From NCBI RefSeq assembly GCF_007971025.1, contig NZ_CP042436.1, forward strand, positions 1,116,001-1,180,000: a stretch of 64,000 nt of DNA, in the 5' to 3' direction. Position numbers and translations under genes: made by a program. Each line of letters starts with the position of its first letter. Within the stretch, counting starts at the first letter, position 1. This DNA comes from Mucilaginibacter ginsenosidivorans. Its GTDB lineage: Bacteria > Bacteroidota > Bacteroidia > Sphingobacteriales > Sphingobacteriaceae. The notes below the pieces were generated by a model, which did not search any database, was not told where the DNA came from, and saw nothing but the letters and a program-made list of their open reading frames with translations. Shown here piece by piece: positions 7,408-15,959 of this stretch.

Positions 7408-9945
7408 ATGAAATACAGCCTTTTTGCATTTATACTTCTTTTGTCCGTAACCGCAAAAGGGCAAAACACCATCGTAAGCGGCACCGTTACCGATGCACAA
7501 ACCAACCAGTTAATACCTTTTGTAACTGTATCTTTCCCCGGTACCTCCATAGGAACAAATACAGGGACCAGCGGCAAATACCGTATTGAAACAGGTAAAA
7601 CTTATACCCAATTAAAATTTTCATCTGTAGGATATAAATCTGTTATCCGCACTATTATAGCAGGTAAGGACCAGGTAATCCATGTACGGATGCAAGCCGA
7701 AGTGCAAACGCTTGCCGATGTAACCATTCATGCCGGCAAAAAGACCCGTTACCGTAATAAGGACAACCCTGCAGTTGAACTGATACGCCAGGTGATAGCG
7801 CATAAGGAAGAGAACCGCATGCAGAGCTATGACTATACCGAATACAAACAGTATGAAAAGCTCGAATTTTCGTTTATCAATGTTTCTGAGAAGCTCACAC
7901 AGCGCAAGCTGATGCGTCCTTATAAATTTTACTTTGATAACAAGGACACTACCAGCATGCCGGGTAAAGCGCTGTTGCCTGTTTACCTGGAGGAGAAGCT
8001 GACGCAAACCTATTACCGCAAGCAGCCGGAGAAAACAAAGAAGATAGTGGAGGGCGAGAAAAAGGTCAACATCATCAATTTTGTGGACGAAGAGGGTGTG
8101 AATACTTATCTCAACCGCATGTACGCCGAGGTAGATATTTATTCGAACAATATCTTTTTGATGACCAACCAGTTCCTGAGCCCCATTTCGGATGCTGCCC
8201 CAACCTTTTACAAATTCTTTATTACTGACACCATCGAGGTTGATGGTAAAAAAATGGTAGAGCTAAGTTTTACCCCGCGCAATGGCAACGATTTGCTGTT
8301 TGAAGGGCTGATCTTTATCACGCTTGACGGGCATTACTCGGTGCAGAAGGCACGACTTTCTACCAATAAAAATATTAACCTTAACTGGGTACGCGGCATG
8401 TCGGTCGACCTGACCTATGAGAAGAACCCCGATGGACGTTACCATTTAAGTAAAAGTGACATGAAGGCCGACTTTGGGCTGAACAAGAACGGGCAGCGTG
8501 GGATTTTCGGGGAGCGGACGATATCCTATCAAAACTATCTTATAAACCACCCGAGACCGGATAGTATCTACGACGGCGACCAGTTGGTTATCAAAAAAAA
8601 TGCGCTGAAGCAGGGCAGCCAGTTTTGGTCGGACAGCCGTGGACGGGATACGCTGACGAAGATTGAGGCCGGCGTTTATAAAAACATCGATACGCTGCAA
8701 ACCATACCCGCTTACAAGCGCACAATGGATATCATTACCTTGGTAGCTACCGGCTTTAAAAGCTTTGGGCCGATAGAAATGGGGCCTTTTGGTACCTTTT
8801 ATAGTTTTAACGACGTAGAGGGCAACCGCTTTCGCGTTGGGGGGCGTACGACGACGGCTTTCAGCACAAGGTATTACCTCGAAGCTTACGGCGCCTATGG
8901 ATTCAAAGATGATAAATTTAAATACCTGTTAAGTGCCGCTTATTCATTTAATAATAAATCGATCTATAAGTTTCCCCTAAGCTATATTAAGGCCACCGTT
9001 CAATATGAAGCAAAGATACCCGGTGAGGAAATATCTTTTGCGCAGCAGGATGCCTTGTTCCTGTCGTTTACGCGCGGCGTGAATGATAAATTCCTTTACA
9101 ACCAATACTACAAGCTGGATTATGTAAATGAATTTGAAAATCATTTCTCTTACTCACTCGGTTTTAAAAGCTGGCGGCAAACCCCAGCCGGGTCATTATA
9201 TTTTGTTAATGAAGTAAATGGGATGCCTAACAGCGTTCACGATGTAACTACATCTGAATTTTCACTTAACCTACGGTATGCCCCGCATGAACAATTAGTG
9301 CAGGGAAAACAGTATCGCATAACCATTCCAAGTAAATACCCCATACTTAACCTGGACTACAGGCAGAGTATAAAAGGACTTTTTGGCGGCGACTATAATT
9401 ACAAGAATCTGTTGGGCCGGCTCGATAAGCGTTTTTACTTTTCGCAACTGGGCTATGCCGATCTTTCGGTACAGGGCAGTTACCTGTTTGGGCAGGTGCC
9501 TTTCCCGCTGTTAAGCATTCACCAGGCCAACCAGACCTATACCTACGATTTTCATTCGTACAACCTAATGAATTTCCTCGAGTTTGTAAGCGACCACTAC
9601 GCGGCAGCGCAGTTTGAGTATACACCGAACGGCTTCTTCTTTAACAAGATACCCCTGTTGAAAAAATTGAAATGGCGCGAGGTTGTAGGCATAAAAGCCA
9701 TTTATGGCGGCTTGCGCGACGAGAATAACCCAGCGTTACACCCTTCGTTATTCCAATTCCCTACGGATCAGAATGGCATATCAGAAACCTACACCATCAA
9801 TAAAACGCCTTACCTGGAGGGCAGCGTCGGCATCGGCAATATCTTCAAAGTATTTCGCATTGACCTTGTCGAAAGGTTCACCTATCTCGACAATCCCCAC
9901 ACAACCCGCTTTGGTATAAGGGGTAGTGCCTGGTTCGATTTTTAA
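7408..9945 (+). CDS. Outer membrane protein with carboxypeptidase-like regulatory domain and DUF5686 region
   Basis: About 845 aa. Residues 1-18 (MKYSLFAFILLLSVTAKG, then QNT) are a signal peptide, so I start at 7408 rather than 7393. The first mature domain is CarboxypepD_reg-like: GTVTDAQTNQLIPFVTVSFPGT, GTSGKYRIETG, VGYKS. The long remainder resembles the DUF5686 family, with alternating strands rich in aromatic residues and a terminal strand ending in FGIRGSAWFDF, as expected for an outer membrane beta-barrel. There is no TonB-dependent plug domain. Function is unknown. The gene is monocistronic. Confidence 0.83.
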   Translation: MKYSLFAFILLLSVTAKGQNTIVSGTVTDAQTNQLIPFVTVSFPGTSIGTNTGTSGKYRIETGKTYTQLKFSSVGYKSVIRTIIAGKDQVIHVRMQAEVQTLADVTIHAGKKTRYRNKDNPAVELIRQVIAHKEENRMQSYDYTEYKQYEKLEFSFINVSEKLTQRKLMRPYKFYFDNKDTTSMPGKALLPVYLEEKLTQTYYRKQPEKTKKIVEGEKKVNIINFVDEEGVNTYLNRMYAEVDIYSNNIFLMTNQFLSPISDAAPTFYKFFITDTIEVDGKKMVELSFTPRNGNDLLFEGLIFITLDGHYSVQKARLSTNKNINLNWVRGMSVDLTYEKNPDGRYHLSKSDMKADFGLNKNGQRGIFGERTISYQNYLINHPRPDSIYDGDQLVIKKNALKQGSQFWSDSRGRDTLTKIEAGVYKNIDTLQTIPAYKRTMDIITLVATGFKSFGPIEMGPFGTFYSFNDVEGNRFRVGGRTTTAFSTRYYLEAYGAYGFKDDKFKYLLSAAYSFNNKSIYKFPLSYIKATVQYEAKIPGEEISFAQQDALFLSFTRGVNDKFLYNQYYKLDYVNEFENHFSYSLGFKSWRQTPAGSLYFVNEVNGMPNSVHDVTTSEFSLNLRYAPHEQLVQGKQYRITIPSKYPILNLDYRQSIKGLFGGDYNYKNLLGRLDKRFYFSQLGYADLSVQGSYLFGQVPFPLLSIHQANQTYTYDFHSYNLMNFLEFVSDHYAAAQFEYTPNGFFFNKIPLLKKLKWREVVGIKAIYGGLRDENNPALHPSLFQFPTDQNGISETYTINKTPYLEGSVGIGNIFKVFRIDLVERFTYLDNPHTTRFGIRGSAWFDF

Positions 9946-9948
9946 CGA

Positions 9949-10731
9949 TCAGTCATTTAAGAATTCTTCTATCAGTGCAGCGGTAAGTTCGGGTAGCCTG
10001 CTTCCTTTTTTTGCCATGCCCATCTCACCGATACACGTACCGTGAGGGCCGGGCAATACCGCCAGCCGGCCACCTGGGATCAACCGGGATAACTTCACCG
10101 CATGGTCGGCAGGCATCACGTCCTGGTCGGATACCATGATAAGTGCCGGGACCTTTATTGACCGGATCATATCATCAGGAATATCTCTGAAAGCGATCAT
10201 ACGCGCCACATCCCTGTCAAACATCGCCTGCAAACGGCTTTTATCGGGCGTTACTTTTAAAAAAGCCTCTTTAAGGGCTTCGGGCATATTGTCCATTGTG
10301 GCGCCATTAAAACCTTCAAAAAATCCGTCGATAAACCCGTCTCTTCGGTAGGCGCCGGAAAGATCTACTATTTTATTCACCAGTTCAGGGTGCCTTATCG
10401 CTATCTGTAAAGTGGTGGTGCCCCCATTACTGAACCCAAAGAAATTTGCCTTCTCTATTTTAAGGTATTTGAGCAAGGCGGCTACGTCATCCGAATCCTG
10501 CTCAAACGATTCCGGAGCGTCACGATCCGCGGTGCGGCCATGCGCCTGTAATTCTATGGCTATCAATTTACCACAGCCTGAAAGAAAAGGCAGCATAGTG
10601 CCGAAGGTAGTTTCTATGGTCGATCCGCCGCCGTGAATCAATATCAGCGGCAAGTTGCCTTCGCCATAGATCTCATAATACATTTTCAAACCGTTTACGG
10701 GTGCGTATCCCGTTATTTTTGAATTTTTCAT
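9949..10731 (-). CDS. Alpha/beta hydrolase, separated from its signal peptide by an in-frame stop
   Basis: A 260-aa protein starting MKNSKITGYAPVNGLKMYYE. Landmarks: LILIHGGGSTIETTF (oxyanion loop), AIELQAHGRTADRD, FFGFSNGGTTTLQIA (nucleophile elbow GFSNG with Ser), and a likely catalytic His in LPGPHGTCIGEMG. The annotated ATG is preceded in the same frame by TAA-GCT-AAT-AAT. Before that TAA lies a 30-codon reading frame that is a complete Sec signal peptide (10741-10833). Homologous hydrolases are often secreted in this group, so one nonsense codon appears to have cut the export signal from the enzyme. As written, the hydrolase would be cytoplasmic. Confidence 0.85.
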   Translation of the reverse strand: MKNSKITGYAPVNGLKMYYEIYGEGNLPLILIHGGGSTIETTFGTMLPFLSGCGKLIAIELQAHGRTADRDAPESFEQDSDDVAALLKYLKIEKANFFGFSNGGTTTLQIAIRHPELVNKIVDLSGAYRRDGFIDGFFEGFNGATMDNMPEALKEAFLKVTPDKSRLQAMFDRDVARMIAFRDIPDDMIRSIKVPALIMVSDQDVMPADHAVKLSRLIPGGRLAVLPGPHGTCIGEMGMAKKGSRLPELTAALIEEFLND

Positions 10732-10740
10732 ATTATTAGC

Positions 10741-10833
10741 TTATTGTGCGTTCGTAACCACCGCCGATACAGCAATAAATAAAACGATCAGAATCAGCGA
10801 TCTCAGTCCGGCATTTATTCTCATAGTTGCCAT
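10741..10833 (-). pseudogene. Orphan 30-residue signal peptide ORF upstream of the hydrolase
   Basis: ATG at 10833, stop TAA at 10741-10743. The translation is a basic start (MATMRINAGLRS), a hydrophobic core (LILIVLFIAVSAVV) and TNAQ, a Bacteroidota-type signal peptidase I site. It ends exactly where a mature protein should begin. The stop codon lies in frame with, and nine bases before, the ATG of the hydrolase at 9949-10731. I infer that this is the 5' end of the hydrolase gene, disrupted by a point nonsense mutation or read through. Confidence 0.7.
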
Positions 10834-10847
10834 AGCGTGATCTATTC

Positions 10848-11309
10848 CTATTTTTTCATTCCTTCTAAATAAACCGAGAGTTTTTGGACATTTTGTTTCA
10901 GGCCCTCGTCGGCTCCGTAAGTTTTTACAACCTGTATAAATTGTTCTGCACTTTCAAAAAGCATGTGCCAGCTCAGGAAGGTCTCTTCGCCAAGGTCCTC
11001 AAACTCGATGGTCGCCACGAACTTTGGGCTGCTTGCGTGTTCATAAACTATCTTTTTGAGCGGGATGATCTCTTTAAAAATACTCTTGTTCTTATAGTCC
11101 GTTCCGTCGGGGCCATGCATCACAAGGTTCCATTCGCCACCTGGACGCATATCCATGGTCGTTATGGTATTGGTAAATCCATTTGGGCCCCACCAGTTAG
11201 CAATGTGTTCGGGCTTGGTCCAAATTTCCCAAACCAGCTCTACCGGCGCTTTCAGCTTTCTCGAAATGCGGAGCTCGCGGTCTTTGGTATTGCTTTGATC
11301 ATTTTCCAT
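10848..11309 (-). CDS. SRPBCC (AHSA1-like) domain protein
   Basis: About 153 aa starting MENDQSNTKDRELRISRKLK. I prefer the ATG at 11309 because the longer ORF from 11405 would lie inside the regulator gene. AHSA1 landmarks are KAPVELVWEIWTKPEHIANWWGP, MRPGGEWNLVMHGPDG, and a C-terminal helix ending in YLEGMKK. It overlaps by 11 bases the end of the ArsR-like gene upstream, indicating translational coupling. It is a paralogue of the module at 3204-4087. Confidence 0.88.
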   Translation of the reverse strand: MENDQSNTKDRELRISRKLKAPVELVWEIWTKPEHIANWWGPNGFTNTITTMDMRPGGEWNLVMHGPDGTDYKNKSIFKEIIPLKKIVYEHASSPKFVATIEFEDLGEETFLSWHMLFESAEQFIQVVKTYGADEGLKQNVQKLSVYLEGMKK

Positions 11310-11631
11310 ATCTCTCTTTTTTAAGTTTTTCCAAATAAGTTTCCATGTTGTCCAGTTTGCTCTCCCAATGCTGCTTGTATTGCTCCACCCATGCCGCCAC
11401 CTCACTTAGCTTATTCAGCTGCGCCTCGCAAAATCGTTCGCGGCCCTTTTGCTGTATACTGATCAAACCGCACTCAGTAAGGATTTTAACATGAAGCGAA
11501 ATAGCTTGCCGGCTCATATCAAAACTTTCCGCCAGCGTATTCACGTTCAATGCTGTATTCGATAACATCCCTATGATCTGCCTCCTTGTCGGGTCCGCTA
11601 TCGCCTGGAAGGCGTCTCTTCTCATTTCCAT
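11299..11631 (-). CDS. ArsR-family winged-helix transcriptional regulator
   Basis: About 110 aa from MEMRRDAFQAIADPTRRQII. I prefer the ATG at 11631 because AAAGGA lies 5-10 bases upstream; an ATG at 11649 is also possible. The helix-turn-helix (LNVNTLAESFDMSRQAISLHVKILTECGLI) and wing (IQQKGRERFCEAQLNKLSEVAAWVEQYKQHW) match the paralogue at 3204-3548. No metal-ligand Cys residues are seen. Two palindromic sites flank its promoter, suggesting autoregulation. It is the first gene of an operon with the SRPBCC gene. Confidence 0.88.
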   Translation of the reverse strand: MEMRRDAFQAIADPTRRQIIGMLSNTALNVNTLAESFDMSRQAISLHVKILTECGLISIQQKGRERFCEAQLNKLSEVAAWVEQYKQHWESKLDNMETYLEKLKKERYGK

Positions 11632-11645
11632 TTGCTGTCCTTTAT

Positions 11646-11687
11646 GCAAGTAAATGCTTGCAAATATAAACGCAAGTATTTACTTGC
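11646..11687. promoter_or_regulatory. Tandem palindromic operators of the second ArsR-type regulator
   Basis: GCAAGTAAATGCTTGC at 11646-11661 and GCAAGTATTTACTTGC at 11672-11687. The second is a near-perfect palindrome with arms GCAAGTA/TACTTGC. The starts are 26 bases apart, the same period as the AACCAAAAGGTT pair at 3157-3197, but the half-site sequence differs. This suggests two paralogous regulators with diverged specificity on a conserved promoter layout. Confidence 0.65.
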
Positions 11688-11692
11688 GCAAA
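11661..11692 (-). promoter_or_regulatory. Bacteroidota-type promoter of the second ArsR-SRPBCC operon
   Basis: On the minus strand, TTTG at 11692-11689, a 20-base gap, and TATATTTG at 11668-11661, followed about 30 bases later by the regulator start codon. The elements and spacing are the same as at 3153-3184. Confidence 0.7.
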
Positions 11693-11740
11693 TTTATCTT
11701 AAAAAAATTTACCTGGAATTTATGAGCACCCTCCGGCTTG

Positions 11741-12769
11741 TCAAATCCAAAGGTCGGCCTCTCTTATATCGACCGGTTCATAGGTGAAGTATTGAACAAA
11801 CCTGGGTTTATCCGATGTATTGGGCCTGCTGCCATGTGGCAGTGCCTGGTGCCAGATTATAAAATCGCCGCCATTGGCGGCTATGGGTGTACTACCCAGC
11901 GCATGAAGGTCCTGTTTCCGTGGGTCCGTCCCTGCCGGCAGGGAGTGCAGCCACTTTTCGATGCGGTTATGGAAGCCGGGCACCAAAGTGAAGGCGCCCT
12001 GCGAAGCTTCCGTGTCCGAAAGGTAAAGCAAACCCTGCAGGGAAAATGGTATGGGTAAAGTAAGGCTACAGTCCCAGTGCATGTTTGGACCGGGAAATTT
12101 CCACCGTTCCGTTTCAGGCGGATTAAAGCCCACACGGTCCGCAGTTACCCAAATATCTTTCCGTTGCCAAAGCTGCTCATAGGCCATTCGCACTTTTTCT
12201 GATTGCCTGTTCTTATTTAATAACGGATGCTGAAAAAGCTGCACCATAATGCCCTGGATGGATGGATGCTGTTTGTACCAGGTAGCCGGGTCGACTCGCT
12301 TTACGCCGATAAAATCGCAAATAACCTCGATGGTTTCTTCACAGTCGTCCTTCGAAACGGCATTCCTGATGATAACATAGCCATTTTCCTGCCAGCATTT
12401 TAGCTGTTCAACATCCAGTACCGGCTGTATGACATTTGCGGGTTCTTTATTTTTATCGCCGAAAAGGTCGTTAAAACGTAACACATCTTCCTGCCGCGGG
12501 TAACCGGCTGTTTCGATTATCCAGGTTTCGAACTTCCCGAAAGATGGCGTTTCCCGGAATATGTAGATCAGGCATTGTTCGAGCCCAAGGCCAAGGGCCG
12601 AAAGCAAAGTTCGATCAAGCTGCCACTCGTCCTGCCAGTCATTTTGCGATAGCTTATTTTCCCTCTTCAGTAAAACTTTGTTCCAAAACCTTTTGAGGTG
12701 CATGATACCAAGCTTCCCTGTTTCTGAAAAGGGAATTAAGGTGTCCGGTGATAAAAATGTTTGGCCCAT
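11741..12769 (-). CDS. Phytanoyl-CoA dioxygenase (PhyH)-type Fe(II)/2-oxoglutarate oxygenase
   Basis: A 342-aa protein. The C-terminal 225 residues carry PhyH landmarks: WQENGYVIIRNAVSKDDCEE (about 126-145), metal ligands H231 and D233 in NMHWDCSLTLP, a long insert with LYLSDTEASQGAFTLVPGFHNR, distal H312 in LPHGSRPNTSDKPR, and R323 as the likely 2-oxoglutarate ligand. The N-terminal ~110 residues are a leader region I do not recognise. Members hydroxylate small molecules or carrier- and peptide-bound residues; the substrate is unknown. It is the last gene of a four-gene minus operon that also holds another oxygenase and a carbamoyltransferase. Confidence 0.83.
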   Translation of the reverse strand: MGQTFLSPDTLIPFSETGKLGIMHLKRFWNKVLLKRENKLSQNDWQDEWQLDRTLLSALGLGLEQCLIYIFRETPSFGKFETWIIETAGYPRQEDVLRFNDLFGDKNKEPANVIQPVLDVEQLKCWQENGYVIIRNAVSKDDCEETIEVICDFIGVKRVDPATWYKQHPSIQGIMVQLFQHPLLNKNRQSEKVRMAYEQLWQRKDIWVTADRVGFNPPETERWKFPGPNMHWDCSLTLPIPFSLQGLLYLSDTEASQGAFTLVPGFHNRIEKWLHSLPAGTDPRKQDLHALGSTPIAANGGDFIIWHQALPHGSRPNTSDKPRFVQYFTYEPVDIREADLWI

Positions 12770-12782
12770 AAAAATATAAAGG

Positions 12783-13292
12783 TCAGTTGTTAAACATATT
12801 TTTTTCGCACAGCCAACTGATCATTTGCGGGAACGGTTGCTTGTTTAGCTTCTTCGCAGTTGCCGGGCCATAACTCATACCGCACCATTCCAGCAGCGGA
12901 ACTCCAAAGTATTGCCCCCGGTTAAAGTTGTCGACGATATTATCTCCGCCACCCTTATAGCCATGTTCATGAAAGACCACCTTAGGATCGATACCCAAGT
13001 GTAAACATGCAGCGTACGACCAGGCTATGGCCATCATTTCGCCACCTTGGTGTACCTGGTCGCCGTCAAGGTTGTCATTCATTACACGCCTTATATCTTC
13101 CGGCATACAGGCTAAGTGACCCGCCTCGTGCAAAATATCCCCCGGGTAAAGCAGTTTTTCCCGGTCAATGATCAGCGTCCCGTCCATAAGCCTGAGACCC
13201 GGTAAAAAGGTATTTCCGTCGATACTTTCAAAATGATAGCCGATACCTATTTCCCCGAGAAAACTTAGTATCAAATCGATCGGTTTATTCAT
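12783..13292 (-). CDS. Putative zincin-like protein with HEAGH motif
   Basis: A 169-aa protein not assigned to a named family. Residues 55-59 are HEAGH within YPGDILHEAGHLACMP, the gluzincin-type HExxH zinc signature. E85 in HQGGEMMAIAWSY is a plausible third ligand. There is no signal peptide, so it would act in the cytoplasm. It overlaps the upstream oxygenase gene by 8 bases and is 13 bases from the next one, so it is part of the operon 15667 to 11741. A small metallopeptidase among tailoring enzymes could process a peptide, but it may also be an inactive fold. Confidence 0.65.
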   Translation of the reverse strand: MNKPIDLILSFLGEIGIGYHFESIDGNTFLPGLRLMDGTLIIDREKLLYPGDILHEAGHLACMPEDIRRVMNDNLDGDQVHQGGEMMAIAWSYAACLHLGIDPKVVFHEHGYKGGGDNIVDNFNRGQYFGVPLLEWCGMSYGPATAKKLNKQPFPQMISWLCEKNMFNN

Positions 13293-13974
13293 GATTCAGT
13301 TCGTTTTCCAGCTTATCAGCCAGGGCTGAAGATGCCTCGGTCCGGTGCATTCTTAAACTACGGATGATGCTTATTTGCAATTCCCTATCCTGTGCATTCG
13401 CTTTGCATTTCTTCTCAGAAAGTTCAAAAACCCGTTTTAACCAGTCGTTTAGCGTGCAATCCACCACCAGGTGTATGCGGTCGGTGTTCCCCATATTAGC
13501 AACCCTGTGGGGCAGGTTGGCATTGATATACCAGCATTCGCCCTCCTTCAAATTAACCCGCTCATCATCCACAAAGAACTCAACTTTTTCGTGCGTAAAC
13601 ACGGGTATATGCAACCGGGCTTCGCCGTTTTCAAAACAAAGCTCGGCATCACGATGCTGTTTGATAATGGCGCCTGCTCTTAAATTCAGCAGTCTTACCG
13701 ACTGTTTTTCACAAAGCAACCCGTCGAGAAAGCGGCCTATAGCCGGCAGCGCCTTTAACAGACCGGTATTTTCAAATGAATCATCATTCAACAATTCGGC
13801 AAATGGTTTACCCGCATCGCCCCTGGGTGCGCGCAAAGGCAATACATTCCATTCGCCATCGTAATGCAACCGGTTATAATGTCCCATCCAGCTCTCACTG
13901 GTCAATACTTTTTTTACTTCGGCCTGCATTTTCCTGATAGCAACGGGCAGGCCGAGTCTTGCATAACAAATCAT
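13285..13974 (-). CDS. Aspartyl/asparaginyl beta-hydroxylase-type Fe(II)/2-oxoglutarate oxygenase
   Basis: A 229-aa protein. Family landmarks: GRFLDGLLCEKQSVRLLNLRAGAIIKQHRDAE with metal ligands H107 and D109, then RLHIPVFTHEKVEFFVDDE, EGECWYINANLPHRVANMG with distal H156, and RIHLVVDCTLNDWL. This is the PF05118 pattern (Asp_Arg_Hydrox), whose members hydroxylate Asp/Asn side chains or free or carrier-bound amino acids. It overlaps the carbamoyltransferase by four bases (ATGA) and the HEAGH gene by 8 bases, so it is translationally coupled to both. Confidence 0.86.
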   Translation of the reverse strand: MICYARLGLPVAIRKMQAEVKKVLTSESWMGHYNRLHYDGEWNVLPLRAPRGDAGKPFAELLNDDSFENTGLLKALPAIGRFLDGLLCEKQSVRLLNLRAGAIIKQHRDAELCFENGEARLHIPVFTHEKVEFFVDDERVNLKEGECWYINANLPHRVANMGNTDRIHLVVDCTLNDWLKRVFELSEKKCKANAQDRELQISIIRSLRMHRTEASSALADKLENELNHE

Positions 13975-15667
13975 AAGTTCGTTTTTCGTATTATAAAATC
14001 ATCCATAACCAGCGCGTCCATCGCCCCTGAAAAGAACAGCCCGATGGCCTGCGAGGGCGTTTCTACTATTGGCATACCCTTCCTGTTGAGCGAGGTGTTA
14101 AGCAACACCCCGATACCCGCTTCTTTTTCAAACCGGTTTATCAGTTCATAAAACCGGGCGTTCCATTCGCGGCTCACCGTTTGTAGACGGCAGGTACCAT
14201 CCACGTGTACAACTCCCTGTAATTCGGCCGCCCATTCAGGCTTAACCAGGTCGACAAGTATCATGTAAGGGCTTTCCCAACCGTAAATAAAATACTTACC
14301 CGCATCTTCAATCTTTACTGCCGGGGCAAATGGACGGAAGTCTTCCCGGAATTTAATATCCCGGTTAATGCGCTGTCTTATTCCTGGTATTCGCGGGTCG
14401 GCCAAAATGCTGCGGTGCCCAAGAGCCCTTGGGCCAAACTCCGCGCCACTGTTAAACCAGCCGACCACATTTCCTTCGGCAAGCAGCCCGGCCGTTTCCA
14501 AGATCACATCCTGCGAAACAGAAACATTCAGCATCGTATTGTTTTCATCCCCGTAATCCCTTATCGCATTTCTGATCTCTTCGGCCGAATAAGACCGTCC
14601 AAGGAAAGGACAACCGCCAGGGCCGGCCTTTTTTGTATTCCCATACACATGGTACCAGCCATAATAAGCGCAACCAATGGCCAGCCCGTTGTCGCCCGCA
14701 GCGGGCTGCATATACAGGTTTTTTGTATTTCCCTTCAGCAGCAGCTTGTGGTTTGCCACCGCATTTAAAGCTACCCCCCTGCATAAGCCATATTGGGATG
14801 CGGACTGATCTTTTGCCTCTGTTCAAAAAGATAAAGTATCGCCCGCTCAGCCTCGTCCTGCACCCACCGGGCCATATCGGCATAGTGGCTGAACTCTTTT
14901 TTGAAATGATCATAATCCGCAGCCGGGTTTGTAAAAAAGGCATTAATATGCTCATAAATTATTTCTACGCTACCGTCTTCCAGTTTAAACAAGTTGGGTT
15001 TGCCGTCCAATTTACCGTATGGCGCAAGCCCCATAAGCTTGCCTGCGTCGTCCATATTACGAAAGGCATAAAAGCTTGCGGCGCTATAAAGCCCGCCTAT
15101 AGAATGATAATTGGTCGGGAGTTTCAAAGTGGGTGAGTTCTCAAAAAGCCGAACCTCCGAAAAGTCTTTATATAACGGCTTTAGCGTCTTTCCGTCGAAA
15201 TAATAAAAGCTATCCTTCTCGCAAAACAATGCATTATTGAAAGGATAATCGGGTACAATGGCCCCCTCGATATCCCGGCATTGATAATAAGGACTACCCG
15301 CCCCGTCAATAACCATGACATTGCATTCCCCGAAGGGTGATGTTGCTGCGGCGCCCCAGGCATGTGCCATATGGTGAGACAGGGTTATCATTGGGATATC
15401 AATATCTTTTTCAAAATAGCGCTGCCCCGAATACCGGTCGGGCTTAATGTCGATCTCGAAATTAGCCGCCTGGATGATCAGCGCAAGGTCGTTAACCCCG
15501 ATACCTGCAGCTTCCAGGCAATATTTCACAGCCTCGCGATCGTTCCCGCCATCATGCTTGATACGGGTCAGCCGTTCCTTTTCTATTGCTGCCACAATCT
15601 TTCCATCTTTTATAAGGCAGGCCGAGCCATCGTGTGAAAGGCCCGTTCCTAAGATGTAAACGCTCAT
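13971..15667 (-). pseudogene. NodU/CmcH-type O-carbamoyltransferase, interrupted by a one-base frameshift
   Basis: Two adjacent reading frames together make one enzyme of about 566 aa. The N-terminal part (14771-15667) starts MSVYILGTGLSHDGSACLIK and carries SHHMAHAWGAAATSPF and VMVIDGAGSPYY, ending NMAYAGG-stop. The C-terminal part (13971-14759) has MQPAAGDNGLAIGCAYYGWY, GPRALGHRSILADPR and LLNTSLNRKGMPIVETP. The break lies in a run of six G (plus-strand C at 14773-14778). A seventh G, or a -1 slip, reads AGG-VALNAVANHK, exactly the family sequence. Members transfer carbamoyl from carbamoyl phosphate to a hydroxyl of a sugar or natural product. It is the first gene of a four-gene operon. Confidence 0.88.
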
Positions 15668-15846
15668 ATCAGATGAAGATCAGGGCCATTCGGTAATAAG
15701 GCTTTCATTTATTAAATAGTAATTAATTTATATATTAATTATGAAATTATTTTTCATTAAATAATAGTCTATTAAGAAAATTAAATTGACCATTGACCAA
15801 TTAATATCCTAATAAACAAATGTAAATTACTTAATAATTTATAACT

Positions 15847-15877
15847 ATTGTTTTTGTTAATTTATTCGCTACTTTTA
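15847..15877 (+). promoter_or_regulatory. Candidate promoter in AT-rich divergent intergenic region
   Basis: The 292-base gap 15668-15959 separates two divergent operons and is very AT-rich. ATTG at 15847-15850, 19 bases, then TACTTTTA at 15870-15877 is a near match to TTTG-N20-TAnnTTTG, about 80 bases before the start codon at 15960. No clear minus-strand promoter was identified for the carbamoyltransferase operon. Confidence 0.42.
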
Positions 15878-15959
15878 CCTGAGTCACTAAGCGCTTAAGT
15901 ACCGTTTTTTGACTTTTTCTAAACTTATCATCTATGAATACCTATACATCACCAGGCAT

